Assembly: GCA_030040865.1 (NCBI GenBank)
Contig: JASHSX010000013.1
Location: 1-36,127, forward strand
Reading direction: 5' to 3'
DNA length: 36,127 bases
Origin: Thermoplasmata archaeon
Lineage (GTDB): Archaea > Thermoplasmatota > Thermoplasmata > Lutacidiplasmatales > UBA184
The notes under the pieces are model-generated. The model was given only the letters and a program-made list of their open reading frames with translations, ran no database searches and was not told the origin of the DNA. The translations under genes were made by a program, and so were the position numbers. Of this stretch, positions 26,579 to 34,856 are shown one piece after another; positions within the stretch are counted from its first letter, which is position 1; each line of letters starts with the position of its first letter.

Positions 26579-27163
26579 ATGCCTTCCGATCCGCGAGTGT
26601 CCAGCTTTCCGGACCTCTCCGAGGTGCGGCGGCGACGGGTCCACGTGGGGCTCAGCCAGGGCGCTCTCGCCCAGGCGGCCGGCGTGAGCCAGTCGCTCGT
26701 CGCGAAGGTCGAGCGCGGCCGGGTCGAGCCGTCGTACCGGATCGTGCAGGCGCTCTTCCAGGCGCTGGAACGCCACGAGCGGCACGCGAAACCCGAGGTC
26801 TCGGTCCGGCACCTCATGTCGAGCAATCTCGTCACCGTCGCGCCGACCGCGCTCGTCGGGGAGGCCGCCCACCTCCTCCGGCGTCACTCGATCAGCCAGG
26901 TCCCGGTGCTCGAGCACGGGTTCAGCGTCGGCTCCCTCACCGACCGGGTGGTCGTGAGCTGCCTCGCCGACCCGTCCCTCGTGGACCGCCTTGCGAGCGT
27001 GCGGGTCCGTCAGGTGATGCAGGAGCCGTTCCCTCAGATCGACGAGTCGACGTCACGGTCGGTCGCCGTCGCCCTGCTGGGCCACGTACCGGCGGTGTTG
27101 GTGACGCGGGGCGGCCGGCTCGCCGGTATCCTCACCCAATCGGACCTGTTCAAGGAACTGTAG
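26579..27163 (+). CDS. XRE-type transcriptional regulator with two CBS domains
   Basis: 194 residues. Residues about 12-66 form a Cro/C1-type helix-turn-helix (LSQGALAQAAGVSQSLVAKV). They are followed by CBS motifs at about 77-135 (VRHLMSSNLVTVAPT, SISQVPVLE) and 142-194 (VRQVMQEPFPQIDES, GGRLAGILTQSDL). This architecture is a known archaeal regulator family; CBS pairs usually bind adenosyl ligands such as AMP, ATP or SAM. The second CBS is somewhat shortened. The gene starts 86 bases from thrC in the opposite direction under a shared promoter element and probably has a leaderless message. Control of the threonine/homoserine operon in response to SAM or a nucleotide is a reasonable inference. 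Confidence 0.88.
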   Translation: MPSDPRVSSFPDLSEVRRRRVHVGLSQGALAQAAGVSQSLVAKVERGRVEPSYRIVQALFQALERHERHAKPEVSVRHLMSSNLVTVAPTALVGEAAHLLRRHSISQVPVLEHGFSVGSLTDRVVVSCLADPSLVDRLASVRVRQVMQEPFPQIDESTSRSVAVALLGHVPAVLVTRGGRLAGILTQSDLFKEL

Positions 27164-27211
27164 ACGGCCCGGCGGAGCGGTACCGGTCCGGTCGTTCCGT
27201 CCGGGGCAGGA

Positions 27212-30200
27212 TCACGTCGAGCGTCGACGCCGCCACAGGAACACCGCGGCGAGCACGGCCGCTCCGGCGAACACGAGGCCGCCCACGATCGCCGCGACGT
27301 CCGTCGAGCTCAGCGCGGGCGAGGCCGCCGCGGGAGCCGACGTCGTCTGAAGCGCCGAGAGCTGGATCGTGATCGAGGTGGTCGTACCGGGAGACACCGT
27401 CACGTTGTTGCTGTAGGGCGCGTAGCCGCTCGCCGACGCAGTGATCGAGTGGACCCCGGGCGCCAGCGTGAGCGAGAACGTGCCTCCGGAGCTTGCGACG
27501 ACGGCGCCGTCCACCCAGACGTTCGCGGCGGCCGGGACGACGGAACCCGCGAGCGTCCCCGGCTGGGGCGTGAAGACGACCGCCTGGTAGCCGCCCGAGG
27601 TTCCGACCGTGATGGCTCCCGAGGCGGGGGCGACCGTGTAGCCGGCGACATTCGGCACGGAGAACGAGTAGTCCCCGGCCTTCACCTCGGTCACCTGGAC
27701 GCTCGCGTTCGACGAGAGCGTGGTGCCGTAGAACGAGACGGACCACGTCGTCCCCGCCGTGAGGCCCGTCTCGGCGAACTCGGCCAGGTAGAGGCCGCCC
27801 GAGCCCGTCGAAGTAGGTTGCGAGTAGTCGATCGTGGTCGGGGACGCCCCGCCGAGGACGGTGATGTACCCGACGGGATCCGGACTCTCGTAGCCGGCCA
27901 CTGCGCCGGCGGTGAAGTTGTAGGTACCGTTCGGTAAGGCGAAGATGATCGGTTGGCCTGCGGCTGCCGACCCGGTCCACGGCGGAACGGCCACGCTCCA
28001 GGTCGCGGTCGAGGGCAACCCGGACTCGACGAAGTCCACCGGATAGGTGGTCGTGGTGAGGCTGAGCGGGCAATAGTCGCCGCCGTCGGCGATATCCCCC
28101 GAGTCCGTGAAGGGGAGCGGCGTCCCCGACAGGTAGTTCCCCCAGTAGTTGCCGCACTGGGTGTAGCCGTCCACGATGCTCCCCGAGAGCGCGTAGCCGT
28201 CGACCTCGCGGACCTGCGTCGCGGGCTCGACCCCCGAGAGGTTCCACCAGTCGAGGTTCGTCTGGCCGGCCCCCGTGACGAAGTTGCCGTTCGGGGCGTA
28301 GGCCTCGTAGGTGGTGGTCACGTAATTGTCGTAGATGAGGTCCCCCGGCTCGAAGCTCGAGATCCCGATCTCCTCGCCGTAGCCGTCCTCGCTCGAGGTC
28401 TGGAGTCCGGGCACGATGTGGTTCCCCCAGACGACGTTCCCGCCACCCTGCAGCATCAGGATCGACACCCCTTGATCGACGAAGGTGTTGTCGCCGATCA
28501 GCGAGTCCGTCGCGCCCCAGAGGATCATCGTCACCAGCGGGAATTCGAGCGGCGAGAGCGGGAAGATGTGCCCGGTGTTCCCGAACCAGCCCGTGATGTC
28601 CGATCCGCCCCAGACGACCACGTTCGCCACATCGTAGAGCTCGAACTGGAGCTCGTTGGTCGTCGGAAGCCCGACCTCGGCCATCTGGACCGCGACCGCG
28701 GGCGGGTAGTCGACCGTGAACGACGGAGGGTTGTTGAGATCGACATGGACCGTCGAGTTCGTGAAAAAGACCCCGGAGAACACGGGGAACCAATCGTCGT
28801 TGATCTGCGCGAACAGCGGATCGAGCGGCGCGGTCTCGGTATTCTCGATCTCGTACGGCGACGCGGCCGTCCCCGCGCCCGATGTGGCGAGCGCCGCGTA
28901 CTCCGAGTTGTCCCACGCGTAGAGGGGCGTGTAGATCCCCTGCGACGGGTCCTGCGAGAGGGCGATGTCGTCGGCCGAGACGGGCGTCGCGCTGAAGAGG
29001 AGCGGTTGCGGGTCGTAATCGCTGAGTTCCGCGACACCGGCGTACTCACCGGGCGGCAACGTGTACGAGTACGAGGATGCCGTCTCGGTCGGCGCCCAGC
29101 CGGCGGTCGCCCGGTCGAGCGACGACCCGGGATTGATGAACACGAACGAATTCGCGGGAGTGATCGACCCGGTGAGCTTCTGCGCGCCGACGTTGCCGCC
29201 GGGGGTCTCGTTCCACATCGGCTCGACGATCGACGGCCCGGCCCCGAGCTCCATGGTCCCCGGGGTGGTGTAGTACTCGGCGATCCCGTCGGACGTCTCC
29301 GCCGTATCGACGCCGGCGTCGAGCGCGGACGGGGCGTTCTGATAGTCGTGGGTCGTGGAATTGTAGTACCGCAGGGTCGAGCTCGCGTTGAGGCCGAAGA
29401 AGTTGATGTTCGAGCCGGATCCGTCTCCTCCGAAGACGATCTCGGAGTCGTACGGGAGTCCCACCGGCGTGAGCTGCGAGCCGTCCACCAGGAACTGCGG
29501 GACGGGAGTGCTCCCGACGGCGGTGCCGGAATTGAATTCGACGGTGTCGAACACGCCTCCCCAGAGCTCGGCGCCGGAGAGGGTGCCGAGTTCGTAGCCG
29601 AAGCGGACGGTCGGGTAGGCGATCCCCCCCGACACGGTCAGACTGGAGTTGATGTAGAGGTTCGCGACGAAGGGGAACGGTAGGGTGTAGCCGGGTCCGG
29701 CGTCCCCCCAGAGGTACGGTTCGGCGCTGCCGTTCTCGAGCGGAGACGGGTGGAACGTGCTGACCGGTTGCGTCGCGCCGGAGTTCGAGAAATTCCAGAT
29801 GTTGTCGACGAAGCTGACGGAGTCGGTCAGCGGACTGACCCCGAGGACGTCCTGCGTCCAGAAGTCGTTGGTCGTATTGCCGTAGACGGTCGTGTTCGCG
29901 AGCACCGTGTTGAGCTGCACCGTGAACACGTCGTCGGCCCCGTCGAGGTAGAGCGAGTTGGCGTTGAGGATCGTCACCGAGGCGGTCCAGCTCGTGGTGT
30001 TGAGGGTGTACGGTTGCGCGGTCCCTGTGGTGTTGCGGACGCCGATGTCCCCGATCCCCATGGGGGCCGGGCTGCTCGGATACAGCGGATGGACGAACGC
30101 CTCAGGGGTAGTGCTGCGGTCGAGGAAGTTCGGCAGGAAGACGTCGTGCGGGGAGAACCGCCCTTCCTGCGTGACGCTCGAGAGGACGCTCTTCTCCAGC

Positions 30201-30415
30201 GACGCCGAGGCGGAGCCTCCGGCCTTCGCCTCGAGAACGGGGCTCGACGAGGTCGCCGGCGCGGGACCGGAACGGGCGAACGCCGACGCCGAAACGTGCG
30301 ATCCGACCCCGGAGGCGATCGCCCCGATCACGGCCAAACTGCTGAGGAGGACTGCCCAGCAGACGGCGTTCCGCCTGTGAATGCCGGTTATCGAGGATAT
30401 TCTGGCATCTTTCAT
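27212..30415 (-). CDS. Thermopsin-family (A5) surface protein with beta-helix, ESGLP and PEGA modules
   Basis: About 1067 residues from ATG 30415 (GTG 30424 possible). A signal segment lies at about 18-40. A thermopsin-like domain follows (roughly 110-480) with MGIGDIGV, FTVQLNTVLANTTVYGN, FWTQDVLGV and SFVDNIWNFSNSG, which match the acid-protease family A5 pattern. Residues about 520-770 resemble a NosD-type right-handed beta-helix (GDNTFVDQGVS, IYDNYVTT, CGNYWGNYLSGTPL). Two ESGLP-type modules start near 788 and 875. A PEGA-like domain (about 952-1025, VWVDGAVVASSGG...GYAPYSNNV) and an anchor at about 1038-1058 with RRRRST end the protein. It is probably a wall-anchored protease or glycan-binding protein active outside the cell. 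Catalytic residues of this family are not well enough defined for me to test activity. Confidence 0.88.
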   Translation of the reverse strand: MKDARISSITGIHRRNAVCWAVLLSSLAVIGAIASGVGSHVSASAFARSGPAPATSSSPVLEAKAGGSASASLEKSVLSSVTQEGRFSPHDVFLPNFLDRSTTPEAFVHPLYPSSPAPMGIGDIGVRNTTGTAQPYTLNTTSWTASVTILNANSLYLDGADDVFTVQLNTVLANTTVYGNTTNDFWTQDVLGVSPLTDSVSFVDNIWNFSNSGATQPVSTFHPSPLENGSAEPYLWGDAGPGYTLPFPFVANLYINSSLTVSGGIAYPTVRFGYELGTLSGAELWGGVFDTVEFNSGTAVGSTPVPQFLVDGSQLTPVGLPYDSEIVFGGDGSGSNINFFGLNASSTLRYYNSTTHDYQNAPSALDAGVDTAETSDGIAEYYTTPGTMELGAGPSIVEPMWNETPGGNVGAQKLTGSITPANSFVFINPGSSLDRATAGWAPTETASSYSYTLPPGEYAGVAELSDYDPQPLLFSATPVSADDIALSQDPSQGIYTPLYAWDNSEYAALATSGAGTAASPYEIENTETAPLDPLFAQINDDWFPVFSGVFFTNSTVHVDLNNPPSFTVDYPPAVAVQMAEVGLPTTNELQFELYDVANVVVWGGSDITGWFGNTGHIFPLSPLEFPLVTMILWGATDSLIGDNTFVDQGVSILMLQGGGNVVWGNHIVPGLQTSSEDGYGEEIGISSFEPGDLIYDNYVTTTYEAYAPNGNFVTGAGQTNLDWWNLSGVEPATQVREVDGYALSGSIVDGYTQCGNYWGNYLSGTPLPFTDSGDIADGGDYCPLSLTTTTYPVDFVESGLPSTATWSVAVPPWTGSAAAGQPIIFALPNGTYNFTAGAVAGYESPDPVGYITVLGGASPTTIDYSQPTSTGSGGLYLAEFAETGLTAGTTWSVSFYGTTLSSNASVQVTEVKAGDYSFSVPNVAGYTVAPASGAITVGTSGGYQAVVFTPQPGTLAGSVVPAAANVWVDGAVVASSGGTFSLTLAPGVHSITASASGYAPYSNNVTVSPGTTTSITIQLSALQTTSAPAAASPALSSTDVAAIVGGLVFAGAAVLAAVFLWRRRRST

Positions 30416-30452
30416 GGGCCCCACTTGTCAAACCGACCATGTAAGGACTCCC

Positions 30453-30462
30453 GATTATAAAG
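30453..30462 (-). promoter_or_regulatory. Box A (TATA) of the thermopsin-like gene
   Basis: The minus strand reads CTTTATAATC, the clearest TATA box in the window. Transcription would start about 27 bases downstream, near 30430, giving a leader of only about 6-15 bases before GTG 30424 or ATG 30415. Confidence 0.7.
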
Positions 30463-30611
30463 GTCGCGAACCGGCTCGGGGCCGCGTTCGCTCGCAGGGT
30501 ACCTGCTCGGGCGGCGGGTCAGACCCGGAGCGCTCGCGTTCTGCCGGCGGCGCACCGGGCACGGAGAGCTCGGCGCGGCTACGGGCCGTTCCGCGACGAT
30601 CTCGACGGGGC

Positions 30612-31235
30612 TCAGACGGAGGCGACCAGGAGACCGGGGAGAGAGAGGAGCGAAGGGTCGAGTCCGTAGGCGATCGTCGCCGCGCCGACCACCGTGAGCA
30701 CGATCACGACGATCAGGTTGAGGCGACGCTCGTCGACGCGCGATCCGAGCCGAGAGCCCAGGACGACGTCCCAGGCTGCCACGCTCACGAGCGCCACCGA
30801 GCCCGCGACGAAGACGACGAGCCATCCCCAGTCCGCGACAAAGACGATCTCGAAGATCATCGTCGTGTCCCCGATCTCGAGCAACAGGATCGTGAGGAAC
30901 GCCGCGAGAACCCCCGTACGGACGACCTTCACTTCCTCCGCCGTCTCCGGACCGCGGTGGAGGTACAGCCAGAGCGCGTAGACGATGAGGAACGTTCCGC
31001 CCCCGACGCGAAGCCAGCCCAGGTGATCGACGCCGAGGAGCGCGACGAGGGCCGCGCCCACGCTCACCGCGAGCGCGGTCGTCACCACGAACGCTGCGGC
31101 CCCGCCGGCCCACGTCGGCCGGGGCGGGTTGCGGGCCGCCAGCGCGATGAGCGCAAAGCTCGTCCGGTCGAACAGCTCGAACCCGCCGACGACGGCGAGG
31201 ACGATCAGGAAGCCGCCGAAGGCACCGAGGTCCAC
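30612..31235 (-). CDS. GDT1/UPF0016 (TMEM165)-like membrane transporter
   Basis: 207 residues from GTG 31235, 18 bases after the pyrI stop, with an AGGA upstream. Six hydrophobic spans fall in two halves, each with a copy of the family's acidic motif: FELFDRTSFA near residue 20 and LEIGDTTMIF near residue 118. The canonical motif is E-x-G-D-(K/R)-(T/S); here the first copy has Phe for Gly and the second has Thr for the basic residue. Family members export Mn2+ or exchange Ca2+/Mn2+ for protons. The link with pyrBI is positional and may only reflect shared transcription. Confidence 0.75.
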   Translation of the reverse strand: MDLGAFGGFLIVLAVVGGFELFDRTSFALIALAARNPPRPTWAGGAAAFVVTTALAVSVGAALVALLGVDHLGWLRVGGGTFLIVYALWLYLHRGPETAEEVKVVRTGVLAAFLTILLLEIGDTTMIFEIVFVADWGWLVVFVAGSVALVSVAAWDVVLGSRLGSRVDERRLNLIVVIVLTVVGAATIAYGLDPSLLSLPGLLVASV

Positions 31236-31253
31236 CGCCCGTCCTGCGGCTCC

Positions 31254-31715
31254 CTAGGCCAGGTGCTGACGGAAGTCGTCGACGACCCGCTCGCAGTAGG
31301 CACAGGCGAGAACGACCGGCCGTCGGCTCTCGACCGCGAACTCGCTCTCGACCGGCTCGGGCTGGTGCGTGATGCAGTTCGGATTGGGGCACTTGAGCAC
31401 GCCGACGATACGGTCGGGGAGGTCGACGTTCCTCTTCGACTGGACCTTGAAGTCGCGGATGATCGAGATCGTGGCGGTCGGCGCGATGAGCGCGATCGCG
31501 TTCACCTTGCGCGGCGAGAGCTCCATGTTCTCGACCTTCACGATGTCCTTCCAGCCGTGCTTCGCCGAGCGGACGTGCATGGCGATGCTGACGGTCGAGT
31601 CCTTGTCGAGCGACTGCACGTTGATGATGCGCAGTACCTCGAGCGCGAGACCGTTGTTGATGTGATCGATCACGGTCCCGTTCTTGATCGGGACGATCTT
31701 GAGCTCGCGGACCAT
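31254..31715 (-). CDS. pyrI: Aspartate carbamoyltransferase regulatory chain
   Basis: 153 residues, the usual length. The N-terminal allosteric domain begins VRELKIVPIKNGTVIDHI, which includes the nucleotide-binding Lys and the conserved NGTVIDHI. The C-terminal zinc domain has CPNPNC and CAYC, supplying four cysteines. It assembles with PyrB and transmits CTP/ATP control of pyrimidine synthesis. The ATG at 31715 is separated from the pyrB stop by four bases. Confidence 0.97.
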   Translation of the reverse strand: MVRELKIVPIKNGTVIDHINNGLALEVLRIINVQSLDKDSTVSIAMHVRSAKHGWKDIVKVENMELSPRKVNAIALIAPTATISIIRDFKVQSKRNVDLPDRIVGVLKCPNPNCITHQPEPVESEFAVESRRPVVLACAYCERVVDDFRQHLA

Positions 31716-31719
31716 CGAC

Positions 31720-32658
31720 TCACCCCTTCCGTTTCGGCTCTCCGAGGACCGCGTCCAGCAGGGCCATCCGGACCGGGACGGCGAGGAACGCCTGACGGAA
31801 GTACGCGGCGTGCGGCGTCGCGTCGACCTCGGCCGCGATCTCCCCTGCCCGGGGCAGCGGATGCATCACGATGAGCCGCGGCTTGGCATGCGCGAGGACC
31901 GAGGCGTCGATCCGGTACGATCCCGCGACCTTCCGGTACTCGGCCTCGTCGGGGAACCGCTCCTTCTGGATCCGGGTGACATAGAGCACATCCGCGTCGG
32001 CGACCGCTCTCGCGATGTCGGGCTCGGTCGTTACCTTCGCTCCCAGGTGCTCGAGCGGCGCCTTGAGCTCCTCGGGAAGCCCCAGGGTCGGGGGTGACGT
32101 CAGGACGAGGTCGGCTCCGAACAGGGCGAGAGCGTAGGCGAGCGAGTGGACCGTGCGTCCGAAGCGGAGGTCCCCGAGCAGGACGACCCGAAGCCCCGCG
32201 AGGGTACCGAACGCTTCCTGCATCGTCGCGAGGTCGAGGAGGGTCTGCGTCGGGTGCTGGCCGGCGCCGTCGCCCGCGTTCAGGACCGGCTTCGCCGAGA
32301 CCCGGGCCGCGAGCCGGGCCGAACCCTCGTTGGGGTGCCGGATCACGATCGCGTCGGCGTAGCCGCTCAGCATGTGGATCGTGTCGGAGAGGCTCTCCCC
32401 CTTCCGCATCGAGGTGGCGCTCATGTCGGCGATCGTGATGCACGAGCCGCCGAGTCGCTGGACCGCCGACTCGAAGGAGAGCCGCGTCCGGGTGGACGGT
32501 TCGAAGAACGCCATCGCCACGATCTGATCCGCGAGCGGCCGGGACACCTTCGACCCCTCCGCGTACGGGATCATCCGGCGGCCCGCTGCGAGGATCTCCT
32601 CGATCTCCTCCCGCGAGAGGTCCCGGATCGAGATCACGTCGCGGCCCCGCAGCGACAT
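31720..32658 (-). CDS. pyrB: Aspartate carbamoyltransferase catalytic chain
   Basis: 312 residues from ATG 32658, chosen because a TATA element lies about 28 bases upstream, implying a leaderless message; ATG 32685 would overlap that element. It joins carbamoyl phosphate and aspartate in the first committed step of pyrimidine synthesis. Seen: the carbamoyl-phosphate loop FFEPSTRTRLSFESA, the GDGAGQHPTQTLLDL region, a GDLRFGRTVHSL segment in the aspartate domain, and VMHPLPR. Length and motifs are normal. It is followed at once by pyrI and then the GDT1-like gene. Confidence 0.97.
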   Translation of the reverse strand: MSLRGRDVISIRDLSREEIEEILAAGRRMIPYAEGSKVSRPLADQIVAMAFFEPSTRTRLSFESAVQRLGGSCITIADMSATSMRKGESLSDTIHMLSGYADAIVIRHPNEGSARLAARVSAKPVLNAGDGAGQHPTQTLLDLATMQEAFGTLAGLRVVLLGDLRFGRTVHSLAYALALFGADLVLTSPPTLGLPEELKAPLEHLGAKVTTEPDIARAVADADVLYVTRIQKERFPDEAEYRKVAGSYRIDASVLAHAKPRLIVMHPLPRAGEIAAEVDATPHAAYFRQAFLAVPVRMALLDAVLGEPKRKG

Positions 32659-32681
32659 CCGGGGCGCGACGGAGGCTCCCC

Positions 32682-32690
32682 CCATAAAGG
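32682..32690 (-). promoter_or_regulatory. Box A (TATA) of the pyrBI operon
   Basis: The minus strand reads CCTTTATGG, centred about 28 bases before ATG 32658, so transcription should begin at or within two bases of the start codon. It makes pyrB probably leaderless. Confidence 0.6.
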
Positions 32691-32765
32691 CTCGGGACGC
32701 GCCCGAGTCTCCGGCGGGAGCGCTCGGCCCGAAACGCCTATGCGAACGCGCCGGCCCCCGAGCTC

Positions 32766-33710
32766 GTGGCGGACGGCGGATGGTCCTGGACCGCTCGCCT
32801 CCTCTTCCTGGTCGTTGTCGTCGCCTGGGGGCTGAATTACCCGTTCGTGAACGTCGGCCTCCACGACGCGAGCCCCCTGTGGCTCGCCACGCTGAGGGCG
32901 TCGTTCGGCGCGATCGCAATCCTTGCCATCGTCACCCCGATGCGCGCGTGGGGAAGGCTCGACGCACGAGGTCGACGGGACGCCCTCCTCCTCGGCATTC
33001 CGAACACCGCGCTGTTCTTCGGCCTCTGGTTCGTCGCGGCGCAGTCGGTGCTCCCGGGGTTCGCCGCGGTCGTGATCTACACCTTCCCGCTGTGGGTAGC
33101 GCTCCTGTCGGCGCCGGTGCTCGGCCAGCGACTCGGGGTCGGCCACGGGCTCTCCGTCGCGCTCGGGTTCGTCGGCGTGGCCCTCATCTCCCAGATCTGG
33201 GCCGTCGCGGGCGGCGGCGTAGCGATCGCTCCGCTGGTCGAACTGCTCGCGGCCGCGATCGCCTGGGCGATCGGCACGGTGCTCTTCCAGCGCCGGTTCC
33301 ACCGGGACGAACTCCCCGAGGCGAACGCGTTCCAGCTCTTCGGCGGAGCGGCCGCTCTGCTCGTCGCGACCCTCGTCATCGCCCCGACGCCGCTGCCACA
33401 CCCGAGTGTCACGTTGTGGATCACCGTGCTGTGGCTGGGAGTCCTCGGGACCGCCGTAGCCTACGCGATCTGGTTCCGGCTGCTCGGGCAGACGCGGGCG
33501 GCCACCCTGAGCGCGTATGTCTTTCTCGTCCCCGTCGTGGCGCTCGCGGCGTCGGCGATCCTGTTCGGGGAACGCCTTTCGATCGTCCAGCTTTCCGGCG
33601 TCGCGCTCGTCCTCCTTAGCATCTACGGGATCGCTCGGGTGCCTCGGGAGGGGAACCGGCAGGCCGCGTCCGAACCGACGCCGACGAAAAGCACTTCTTC
33701 CGGGGGTTGA
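32766..33710 (+). CDS. EamA-type (DMT superfamily) transporter
   Basis: 314 residues from GTG 32766; ATG 32780 is out of frame. About ten hydrophobic spans form two EamA repeats, the first starting LLFLVVVVAWGLNYPFVNVG and the second VELLAAAIAWAIGTVLF. The late segment GLLGQTR...AYVFLVPVVALAASAILFGE is the usual final-helix pattern (here FRLLGQTRAATLSAYVFL). Substrate cannot be read from sequence; relatives export amino acids, nucleotides or metabolites. It is divergent from pyrB across 107 bases and has only a weak TATA-like CCTATG about 26 bases upstream, so it may be leaderless. Confidence 0.88.
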   Translation: MADGGWSWTARLLFLVVVVAWGLNYPFVNVGLHDASPLWLATLRASFGAIAILAIVTPMRAWGRLDARGRRDALLLGIPNTALFFGLWFVAAQSVLPGFAAVVIYTFPLWVALLSAPVLGQRLGVGHGLSVALGFVGVALISQIWAVAGGGVAIAPLVELLAAAIAWAIGTVLFQRRFHRDELPEANAFQLFGGAAALLVATLVIAPTPLPHPSVTLWITVLWLGVLGTAVAYAIWFRLLGQTRAATLSAYVFLVPVVALAASAILFGERLSIVQLSGVALVLLSIYGIARVPREGNRQAASEPTPTKSTSSGG

Positions 33711-33721
33711 ATGGCCGCCCG

Positions 33722-33916
33722 ATGTGCGAGGGGTGTCTTCGGGACGCGACCGAGGTCCTGTCGAACAAGCCCGCGTGCCGGTGCCGGAATTGCCGGGCCG
33801 GTGGGTATGTGATCCCGATCGATTGGGCGCCCGAGACCGGCCGGGTCGGACGCGCGCCGTGGTGCGCGTCGTGCCATCACTACATCTCCCCCAGCGGGCC
33901 GCCGGGCCGGAAGTGA
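33722..33916 (+). CDS. Small cysteine-rich, probably zinc-binding protein
   Basis: 64 residues from ATG 33722 (TTG 33707, overlapping the transporter stop, would add five). Seven cysteines stand in metal-site spacing: C-x-x-C at the N-terminus (MCEGC), C-x-C-x-x-C (ACRCRNC) and C-x-x-C (WCASCHHY). Two His follow the last Cys. Codon use matches the neighbours. I do not recognise a named family; a zinc-ribbon-like fold is likely. The 12-base gap after the transporter suggests one transcript. Function unknown. Confidence 0.65.
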   Translation: MCEGCLRDATEVLSNKPACRCRNCRAGGYVIPIDWAPETGRVGRAPWCASCHHYISPSGPPGRK

Positions 33917-33941
33917 TGGGTCCGGACCGGCTCCCCCACCA

Positions 33942-34712
33942 CTACTCGAGCCACCGGAGGAGCTGCGGATCGTCGAGTCGATCGAGACACGGGACGCCCG
34001 CCCGCTCCGCGTCCTCGCGTCCGAGGACCGGGTGCTCCTCGGGCGGGCGGCGGTCCCAGAGTCCGGTGTAGAGCACCGCCCCGAACCGCGCGTCTAAGGC
34101 GCCCCGTGCGTCGCGATCCCATCGGTCCCCCACGTGGAGGATGACTTCGGGGGCCAGGCCGAGGCGTCGCGCGGCCTCCCGAAAGATCGCCGGGTGGGGC
34201 TTGGCGTGTCCGACTTCGCACGAGGTCACGATGTACCGGAAACCGATCCCGCCTCGAGCCCGGAAGAACGCCTGCCAGCTCTCCTCCCGTCGCGCCGTAT
34301 CGGATATGGCCACCACCGGCACCCCGAGCGCGTCAAGTTTCGCGACAAGGGTCCGGGCCTGCGGATTCACCTCCGGCGGGTCGTCCAGAAGTCCGACCGC
34401 GGAGTACGTTCGTCCGATCTCGGCGAAGCTCTGAGCGGGACGGGTCCCGAGCGCGTCGACGTAACGACGAACGAGGTCCGCGGGGTCGACCTCGATCGCG
34501 TCGACCCCCCGGGTACGCAGGACCTCGTGAGTCTCTCGGATCGCGCGATCGAGGTCCTCGGAGGGGACCGGGCCCCGGCCCGGAGTGCCGAGGCTGTCCT
34601 GAAGGAAGCGGAAACGGGCCGGGTCGAGGGGCCCGTACGGCCCGGGACGCTCGATCACGGTGGTCGACCAGAGGTCCAGCGAGAGGGCCCGGAAGCGTCG
34701 CGAAGGGTTCAT
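33942..34712 (-). CDS. HAD-superfamily hydrolase
   Basis: 256 residues from ATG 34712; ATG 34736 is possible but lies very close to the putative promoter GATATC at 34742. Motif I is ALSLDLWSTTV (Asp nucleophile, with Trp in the position of the second acid, as in the DLW subgroup). Motif II is VVAISDTA, motif III Lys is in GHAKPHPAIF, and motif IV is ILHVGDRWDRDARGA. The cap is helical between motifs I and II. Substrate (phosphate ester or haloacid) cannot be assigned. It is divergent from the toroid gene. Confidence 0.88.
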   Translation of the reverse strand: MNPSRRFRALSLDLWSTTVIERPGPYGPLDPARFRFLQDSLGTPGRGPVPSEDLDRAIRETHEVLRTRGVDAIEVDPADLVRRYVDALGTRPAQSFAEIGRTYSAVGLLDDPPEVNPQARTLVAKLDALGVPVVAISDTARREESWQAFFRARGGIGFRYIVTSCEVGHAKPHPAIFREAARRLGLAPEVILHVGDRWDRDARGALDARFGAVLYTGLWDRRPPEEHPVLGREDAERAGVPCLDRLDDPQLLRWLE

Positions 34713-34856
34713 GTCCGCCGCGAGACGTCGACGCATCCCAGGATATCACTCCGGAGCCGTGCTGCCCGGTGGCCTTTGGGCCCAGGCGGTCGGCGAGGGG
34801 CTCGCTCCGGGCAGCAAGCCCCATTACGAGTCGAGCCCTCTCGCACCTTCCCCACC

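Noticed and set aside
27164..27211. Hairpin terminator between the convergent XRE-CBS and thermopsin-like genes
   Set aside because: A short ACCGG-T-CCGGT palindrome exists but there is no T run on either strand, and such GC-rich stems are expected by chance here.
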